Shown: positions 4,302-8,906 of the stretch, one piece after another
Position numbering within the stretch: position 1 is the stretch's first letter
Layout: every line of letters begins with the position of its first letter
Source: Sphingobacteriales bacterium
GTDB lineage: Bacteria; Bacteroidota; Bacteroidia; Chitinophagales; Chitinophagaceae
Assembly (NCBI GenBank): GCA_024640385.1
Contig: JAHEFC010000153.1
Coordinates: 1-8,906, forward strand
Length of the DNA stretch: 8,906 bases
Direction of reading: 5' to 3'
Translations under genes and position numbers: made by a program
Notes under the pieces: model-generated
What the model saw: only the letters and a program-made list of their open reading frames with translations
Database searches by the model: none
Told to the model about the DNA's origin: nothing

Positions 4302-5726
4302 ATGAAAAAGATCGAGATCAAAACGGAATTTAAAAAAATACTGGCCGACGTTTATACTCCGGTAGGGATCTACCTGCGCCTGCGCGACAGGTTCAGGGAT
4401 ACCATCCTACTGGAAAGTGCCGACTTCCACGCCCAGGATAACAGCTTTTCTTTTATAGGTATAAATGCGATCGCCGGTATTGAGATCCGTAACAAAGGAC
4501 TGGTCGAGTTCAAGCTGCCCGGCCTTTCTCCGGAAAAGCTGATCCTGAAAGGAGTGAAAGAAGTGCCAGGCATCCTGCTCGATTTTCTGAACAGGTTCGA
4601 TGTGAACCCGGTGAAAGAAAAGCCGGTAAAAGCCTCCCAGGGACTTTTCGGTTATTTCTCCTATGATGCCGTTCAGTTCTTTGAGACATTGACACTGAGA
4701 CAGAGAGAGGAACACAGAGACGCGGAAATTCCACTTCTCCGTTACCGGCTTTATCAGTATATCATAGCTATCGATCATTTCAAGGATGAGTTGTACCTGG
4801 TTGAAAACAAAATAGCAGGACTGGCATCTGAAATTGAAGTGGTTGAATCGCTTATACGTAACCGTGATGTTCCCATCTTCCCCTTTAAGGTGAACGGCGC
4901 AGAAACATCGAACATGAAGGATGACGATTATATCTCTATAGTGAAGAAAGGCATTGAAAGCTGTTTTCGCGGAGACGTTTTCCAGATCGTGCTGAGCAGG
5001 AGATTTCAGCAGTCGTTTCGAGGCGACGAATTCAATGTGTACCGTGCTTTGAGAAGCATCAATCCTTCTCCCTATCTGTTTTATTTCGACTATGGTGAAT
5101 ATAAACTCATGGGATCTTCTCCGGAGAGCCAGCTCATTGTGCAGAATGGAAAAGCGGTTATACATCCCATTGCAGGGACCTACCGCAGAACCGGTGACGA
5201 TGATACGGATACTAAACTGGCGGAGCAGCTTATGAATGATGCCAAGGAGAATGCGGAACACGTCATGCTGGTGGACCTGGCAAGGAATGATCTGTCCAGG
5301 CATTGTGACCAGGTACGGGTGAGTCAGTACAAAAAAATCAATTATTACTCGCATGTCATACATATGGTCAGTGAAGTGACCGGCCAGGTTTTTGAAGGAA
5401 CCAATCCGTTTGAATTACTGGCCACTTCATTTCCGGCGGGCACATTAAGCGGTGCTCCCAAGTTCAGGGCCATGGAAATCATTGACAAACTTGAACCCAC
5501 AGCACGCAGCTATTATGGCGGGGCTATCGGGATCATGGGATTTGACGGGAACTGCAACCATGCCATCATGATCAGGACTTTCCTCAGCAAAAACAACACC
5601 CTTTTTTACCAGGCCGGCGCGGGCATTGTAGCTGCCAGTAATCCTGAATCTGAATTGCAGGAAGTCAACAACAAATTGTCAGCGTTGAAGAAGGCCGTAT
5701 TATTTGCAGAAAACATTCAGTCATGA
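4302..5726 (+). CDS. trpE: Anthranilate synthase component I
   Basis: This 474-residue chorismate-utilising enzyme makes anthranilate from chorismate with ammonia supplied by TrpG. The N-terminal part carries LLES (36-39), the conserved tryptophan feedback-inhibition element, and NPSPYLFYFDY (254-264) includes the second part of that allosteric site, so end-product inhibition is expected. Catalytic-domain motifs are GSSPE (271-275), HPIAGT (288-293), DLARND (325-330), HVIHMVSEVTG (351-361), FPAGTLSGAPKFRAMEIID (377-395), YYGGAIG (404-410) and AGAGIVAASNPESE (438-451). The start at 4302 lies 17 nt after the attenuator U-tract; AAGGGA abuts the ATG too closely to serve as a Shine-Dalgarno site. 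Residues 127-142 are encoded by an unusually purine-rich ACAGAGA-like stretch. The 3' end overlaps trpG by the 4-nt ATGA. Paralogues such as PabB or MenF are unlikely given the LLES site and the operon. Confidence 0.97.
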   Translation: MKKIEIKTEFKKILADVYTPVGIYLRLRDRFRDTILLESADFHAQDNSFSFIGINAIAGIEIRNKGLVEFKLPGLSPEKLILKGVKEVPGILLDFLNRFDVNPVKEKPVKASQGLFGYFSYDAVQFFETLTLRQREEHRDAEIPLLRYRLYQYIIAIDHFKDELYLVENKIAGLASEIEVVESLIRNRDVPIFPFKVNGAETSNMKDDDYISIVKKGIESCFRGDVFQIVLSRRFQQSFRGDEFNVYRALRSINPSPYLFYFDYGEYKLMGSSPESQLIVQNGKAVIHPIAGTYRRTGDDDTDTKLAEQLMNDAKENAEHVMLVDLARNDLSRHCDQVRVSQYKKINYYSHVIHMVSEVTGQVFEGTNPFELLATSFPAGTLSGAPKFRAMEIIDKLEPTARSYYGGAIGIMGFDGNCNHAIMIRTFLSKNNTLFYQAGAGIVAASNPESELQEVNNKLSALKKAVLFAENIQS

Positions 5727-6289
5727 AGATCCTTGTTTACGATAACTATGATTCTTTTACCTATAACCTGGTCCACCTGGTTGAGCATATCATGAAGCAG
5801 AAAGTGGATGTGTACAGGAATGATAAACTGCCCATGGAGGATGTGGCTGCATATGACAAGATCATTCTTTCGCCCGGTCCCGGTATTCCTTCCGAAGCGG
5901 GTCAGCTTCTTGAACTGATCGGAATATATGCCCCGGTGAAATCCATCCTCGGGGTTTGTCTGGGTCATCAGGCCATTGGTGAATCTTTTGGGGGTAAGCT
6001 GGTCAATCTCAGTAAAGTATATCATGGTATTGCAACACCCATAGCAATTGAGAAGAGCTCGGACATATTTGAAGGGCTGCCGGAGACCATTGAAGTGGGC
6101 AGGTATCATAGCTGGGTGGTGAGTGACGAATCATTTCCTGCAGACCTGGAAGTGACTGCCAGGGATGAACAGGGCCTGATCATGGCCATGAAACATAAAA
6201 AATATGATGTCACGGGAGTTCAGTTCCATCCCGAGTCTGTATTGACGCCGCAAGGTGAGAAGATCATGAGGAACTGGTTAAAGAAATGA
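5723..6289 (+). CDS. trpG: Anthranilate synthase component II (glutamine amidotransferase)
   Basis: This 188-residue class I glutamine amidotransferase releases ammonia from glutamine and channels it to TrpE. The start YDNYDSFTYNLVHLVE (6-21) is typical of TrpG/PabA. PGPG (51-54) forms the oxyanion loop region, Cys79 in GVCLGHQAIGE is the nucleophile, and His169 and Glu171 in GVQFHPESVLTP complete the triad; HSWVV (129-133) is also conserved. The length is normal for a stand-alone subunit, without the TrpD fusion seen in enterobacteria. The start overlaps the trpE stop (ATGA at 5723-5726), which favours equal synthesis of the two subunits by reinitiation. Some bacteria use one such protein for both anthranilate and p-aminobenzoate synthesis; whether that applies here cannot be seen. 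Confidence 0.96.
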   Translation: MKILVYDNYDSFTYNLVHLVEHIMKQKVDVYRNDKLPMEDVAAYDKIILSPGPGIPSEAGQLLELIGIYAPVKSILGVCLGHQAIGESFGGKLVNLSKVYHGIATPIAIEKSSDIFEGLPETIEVGRYHSWVVSDESFPADLEVTARDEQGLIMAMKHKKYDVTGVQFHPESVLTPQGEKIMRNWLKK

Positions 6290-6290
6290 T

Positions 6291-7283
6291 ATGAAGAAGA
6301 TACTTCAATACCTTTTTGAATATAAAGCCCTGGACAGGGAGAAGGCCAGGGAAGTGCTGTTGAATATCAGTAAGGGTATGTATAATGAGCACGAGATCAC
6401 GGCTTTTATGACAGCTTATCTGATGCGTACGGTAACCATTCCGGAACTGCAGGGCTTTCGGGATGCACTGTTGGAACTCTGCGTGCCGGCCGATCTCAAT
6501 AGTAACAAGCTGATAGATATTGTAGGTACAGGCGGTGACGGCAAAAACACTTTCAACATCTCTACGCTGGCCTGTTTCATTGTTGCCGGTGCGGGGCATA
6601 AGGTTGCCAAACATGGAAACTACGGAGCCACTTCCGTGAGCGGGGCTTCAAACGTGATGGAGCAATTGGGTTATAAACTCAGTAATAACATAGATAAACT
6701 CCGGAGGGAACTGGAGGAGGCAAATTTCTGCTTCATGCATGCGCCCCTGTTTCACCCGGCACTTAAAATAGTGGCACCCATCCGGAAAAACCTTGGGATA
6801 AGAACCTTTTTCAATATACTTGGCCCCTTGGTAAATCCGGCCAAACCCGCATATCAGCTGGTGGGCGTATATAACCTGGAAATGGCACGTATTTATAACT
6901 ACATGCTGCAACAGACCGGCCAACGATTCACCATCATCCATGCGCTGGACGGATACGACGAGATCTCTCTGACAGGAGATACCAAACTGATCACCAATGA
7001 GGGAGAAGCAGTATTAACGCCTGAACAACTTGGCAAAAGGATGGTTGCGCCGGGTGATATTTTTGGCGGTAATACACCGGAAGAAGCAGCAAAGATCTTT
7101 TTATCAGTATTGAAGGGGGATGGAAGCTGGGCGCAGAATGCAGTAGTGCTGGCAAATGCCGCTATGGGCCTGAATAATACGGGCGAATACAAGAATTATG
7201 AGGAAGCTTTCCAGGAAGCTGTGGTGAGTCTTGAATCAGGAAAAGCATATCGTGCTTTTGAAAAATTAATTTCCATTCAGTAA
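6291..7283 (+). CDS. trpD: Anthranilate phosphoribosyltransferase
   Basis: This 330-residue enzyme joins anthranilate to PRPP to give phosphoribosyl-anthranilate. Visible motifs are GTGGDGKNTFNIST (79-92), which binds PRPP pyrophosphate, KHGNYGATSVSGASNVMEQLG (107-127), where the usual Arg after KHGN is Tyr, FMHAPLFHPALK (148-159), lining the anthranilate tunnel, FNILGPLVNPA (174-184), and DEISL (223-227), whose acidic pair coordinates Mg2+. An N-terminal helical domain (1 to about 65) precedes the nucleoside-phosphorylase-like domain, as in the family. The start is 2 nt after the end of the trpG stop codon, and the stop TAA overlaps the trpC ATG by one base (TAATG). Codon use and style match the neighbouring genes. 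Confidence 0.96.
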   Translation: MKKILQYLFEYKALDREKAREVLLNISKGMYNEHEITAFMTAYLMRTVTIPELQGFRDALLELCVPADLNSNKLIDIVGTGGDGKNTFNISTLACFIVAGAGHKVAKHGNYGATSVSGASNVMEQLGYKLSNNIDKLRRELEEANFCFMHAPLFHPALKIVAPIRKNLGIRTFFNILGPLVNPAKPAYQLVGVYNLEMARIYNYMLQQTGQRFTIIHALDGYDEISLTGDTKLITNEGEAVLTPEQLGKRMVAPGDIFGGNTPEEAAKIFLSVLKGDGSWAQNAVVLANAAMGLNNTGEYKNYEEAFQEAVVSLESGKAYRAFEKLISIQ

Positions 7284-8071
7284 TGAATATACTGGAACAG
7301 ATCATTTTGTTTAAGAGAAAGGAAGTGGAGAAGCGAAAGGCTGAACGGCCAGTCCATCTGCTGGAGACCAGTTCTTTCTTCAACCGGGAAACATTATCGC
7401 TCAGGCAGTCTATCCTTGATCCGCAAAAAACGGGCATCATTGCTGAATTCAAGAGGAGGTCGCCTTCGAAAGGAGTGATCAATGATGAGGCCGATGTTAC
7501 CGAGGTGACATCCAAATATACCGCAGGAGGTGCCAGTGGGTTATCGGTGCTTACAGACTCAGAATTTTTTGGCGGGTCGGAGGCGGATCTGCAACAGGCA
7601 AGGCTGAACAGCATTCCCATTCTCCGGAAAGATTTTATTATAGACGAGTACCAGGTGGTGGAGGCAAGGGCCATGGGCGCTGATGTAATTTTACTGATCG
7701 CAGCCTGCCTCAGCCCATCTGAAGTGTTGAACCTGGCCTCTTTTGCTCACAACCTGCAGCTTGAAGTTTTGCTGGAGCTTCACGAGGAAAATGAGATCGA
7801 ACATATGAATGAATACACTACGCTGGTAGGCATCAATAACCGGAGCCTGAAAACATTTTCTGTTGATATGGAGAAAAGCATCAGCATGGCCGAAAAGATC
7901 GGCAAGGCTGCAGTGAGAGTTGCGGAAAGTGGTATCAGTCAGCCGGAAGATATCATTCGTTTCAGGAAATATGGATTCGATGGATTCCTGGTGGGCGAAA
8001 GATTTATGCGTGAAAAAGATCCGGGACTTGCGTTCATTGAATTTGTAAACAGATTAAAATCATTGGCATGA
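7283..8071 (+). CDS. trpC: Indole-3-glycerol-phosphate synthase
   Basis: This 262-residue TIM-barrel enzyme closes the indole ring by decarboxylating CdRP to indole-3-glycerol phosphate. Conserved residues are visible in IIAEFKRRSPSKG (52-64, with Glu55 and Lys57), LRKDFIID (114-121, with the general-acid Lys116), LLELHEENE (163-171, Glu165), VGINNRSL (182-189, Asn185) and RVAESGIS (212-219, Glu215 and Ser216), followed by the phosphate-binding FLVGERFMRE (235-244). The N-terminal helix with KRKEVEKRKAERP is also characteristic. It is a single-function enzyme, not fused to TrpF as in E. coli; trpF follows as a separate gene overlapping by ATGA at 8068-8071. The start overlaps the trpD stop by one base. 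Confidence 0.97.
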   Translation: MNILEQIILFKRKEVEKRKAERPVHLLETSSFFNRETLSLRQSILDPQKTGIIAEFKRRSPSKGVINDEADVTEVTSKYTAGGASGLSVLTDSEFFGGSEADLQQARLNSIPILRKDFIIDEYQVVEARAMGADVILLIAACLSPSEVLNLASFAHNLQLEVLLELHEENEIEHMNEYTTLVGINNRSLKTFSVDMEKSISMAEKIGKAAVRVAESGISQPEDIIRFRKYGFDGFLVGERFMREKDPGLAFIEFVNRLKSLA

Positions 8072-8727
8072 GACTGAAAGTGTGCGGCATGACAAGGCTT
8101 GACCAGATCATGCAGCTGGATGAATGGGGGGTACAGTTTGCCGGACTGATCTTTTTTCCCAAGTCACCTCGGTACATCAAAAAGTTCCATTTGTCAGCCA
8201 TTGATCTCAAACGCGAAAAAATGAACATCAACAGGGTTGGTGTGTTTGTAAATGAGTCTTTGGATGAGATACTGAGAACAGTGGATTCCTGGCGATTGCA
8301 TATGGTGCAGCTGCATGGTGATGAAACGCCAAAATTTTGCGAACAGGTGAGCAATCATGTAACTACAATTAAGGCGTTCCGGGTTGGCGAAGGTGATAAT
8401 GTGGAATGGAAGATCTATCCCTACCATGAGTTTACTGACATGTATATGTTTGACAATGGCTGGGTGGGTAATGCAAGCCAGGACAAAGCTGCGGTATATG
8501 GAGGATCAGGCATTCACTTCAACTGGTCTCTGATAGATAAGGTGAATGTGAACAAGCCTTATTTCCTGAGCGGCGGGATCAATCCCTCAGATGCGACAAG
8601 ATTAAAGGAGTTTGCTGCCGCGCACAAGGATATGTTCGCTGCCGATATCAACAGTAAGTTTGAAGTGGCGCCGGGGGTGAAGGATATGGATAAAGTAAAA
8701 ATTTTTCTGGACGAATTGAATTCATGA
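8068..8727 (+). CDS. trpF: Phosphoribosylanthranilate isomerase
   Basis: This 219-residue TIM-barrel enzyme converts phosphoribosyl-anthranilate to CdRP, the substrate of TrpC. The catalytic base Cys6 lies in KVCGM (4-8), and the general acid is probably Asp129 in MFDN (127-130). Other motifs are GLIFFPKSPRYI (26-37), VGVFVNES (57-64), VQLHGDE (80-86), YGGSGIHFNW (144-153), FLSGGINP (166-173) and DINSKFEVAPGVKD (193-206); the last holds the phosphate-proximal loop, with DINS where many proteobacterial enzymes have DVSS. Length is slightly above average for the family. It overlaps trpC upstream and trpB downstream, in both cases by 4 nt. Confidence 0.95.
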   Translation: MRLKVCGMTRLDQIMQLDEWGVQFAGLIFFPKSPRYIKKFHLSAIDLKREKMNINRVGVFVNESLDEILRTVDSWRLHMVQLHGDETPKFCEQVSNHVTTIKAFRVGEGDNVEWKIYPYHEFTDMYMFDNGWVGNASQDKAAVYGGSGIHFNWSLIDKVNVNKPYFLSGGINPSDATRLKEFAAAHKDMFAADINSKFEVAPGVKDMDKVKIFLDELNS

Positions 8728-8906
8728 ATATGGTGAAAGAACCGAAATTTCAGCCCGATCAGATGGGATATTATGGCATGTTTGGTGGAGCATACATCCC
8801 CGAAATGCTGCACAGAAATGTGGAGGAACTGCGTTCACAGTACAGAATGATCATGAATGATGCAGCTTTCCAGGCGGAATTCCGCGCGTTATTAAAAGAT
8901 TATGTG
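8724..8906 (+). CDS. trpB: Tryptophan synthase beta chain, N-terminal fragment
   Basis: The last gene is cut by the window end; 61 codons are visible and stay open. The start is ATG at 8724, overlapping the trpF stop by ATGA; a second Met lies two codons later. The peptide has the typical N-terminus of TrpB: GYYGMFGGAYIPEML (15-29), corresponding to the GxFGGxYxPE motif, followed by the helix VEELRSQYRMIMNDAAFQAEFRALLKDYV. TrpB condenses indole with serine using PLP; its PLP lysine lies beyond the window. TrpA, its partner, would be expected next. Confidence 0.95.
   Translation, partial: MNMVKEPKFQPDQMGYYGMFGGAYIPEMLHRNVEELRSQYRMIMNDAAFQAEFRALLKDYV

Noticed and set aside
4407..5363. A 318-codon open frame on the minus strand opposite trpE
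   Set aside because: It lies fully antisense to a trpE with all family motifs, has no recognisable domain, and is rich in Ile, His and Phe, as expected of a shadow frame.

Overview
The window looks like chromosomal DNA of a Bacteroidota bacterium, probably from the Chitinophagaceae/Sphingobacteriia side; this is inference from gene content and protein style, not a database result. Supporting signs are a bifunctional HisB with an N-terminal HAD phosphatase directly after hisC, a trpEGDCFB gene order, start sites with almost no Shine-Dalgarno sequences, and candidate promoters that fit the Bacteroidota -7 consensus TAnnTTTG better than an E. coli-type -10.

Layout. Positions 2-148 hold the 3' end of hisC. 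Then, on the same strand and tightly packed, come a secreted PQQ-type sugar/sorbosone dehydrogenase (172-1416), a small periplasmic cytochrome c (1418-1825) and bifunctional hisB (1838-2974). The histidine genes are thus interrupted by a two-gene periplasmic electron-transfer module. A long imperfect inverted repeat built of 9-bp units (2977-3103) fills the gap between hisB and a convergent pair on the minus strand: a DUF2147 secreted protein (4053-3619) followed by a DinB/YfiT-like protein (3593-3102).

The divergent region 4054-4301 controls a tryptophan operon. It holds a 14-codon leader peptide ORF with three consecutive Trp codons (4170-4214) and then a strong intrinsic terminator (4253-4284). 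The 5' arm of that terminator can instead pair with GGGGUCUG immediately after the leader stop codon. This is a complete ribosome-mediated transcription attenuator and is the most interesting element in the window. Three His codons flank the Trp run.

The operon then runs trpE (4302-5726), trpG (5723-6289), trpD (6291-7283), trpC (7283-8071), trpF (8068-8727) and the start of trpB (8724-8906, cut by the window). All junctions overlap or are 1 nt apart, so the genes are probably translationally coupled. Together they convert chorismate through anthranilate, phosphoribosyl-anthranilate, CdRP and indole-glycerol phosphate towards tryptophan; trpA would be expected just beyond the window. No RNA genes other than the leader, no IS elements and no CRISPR arrays were seen.
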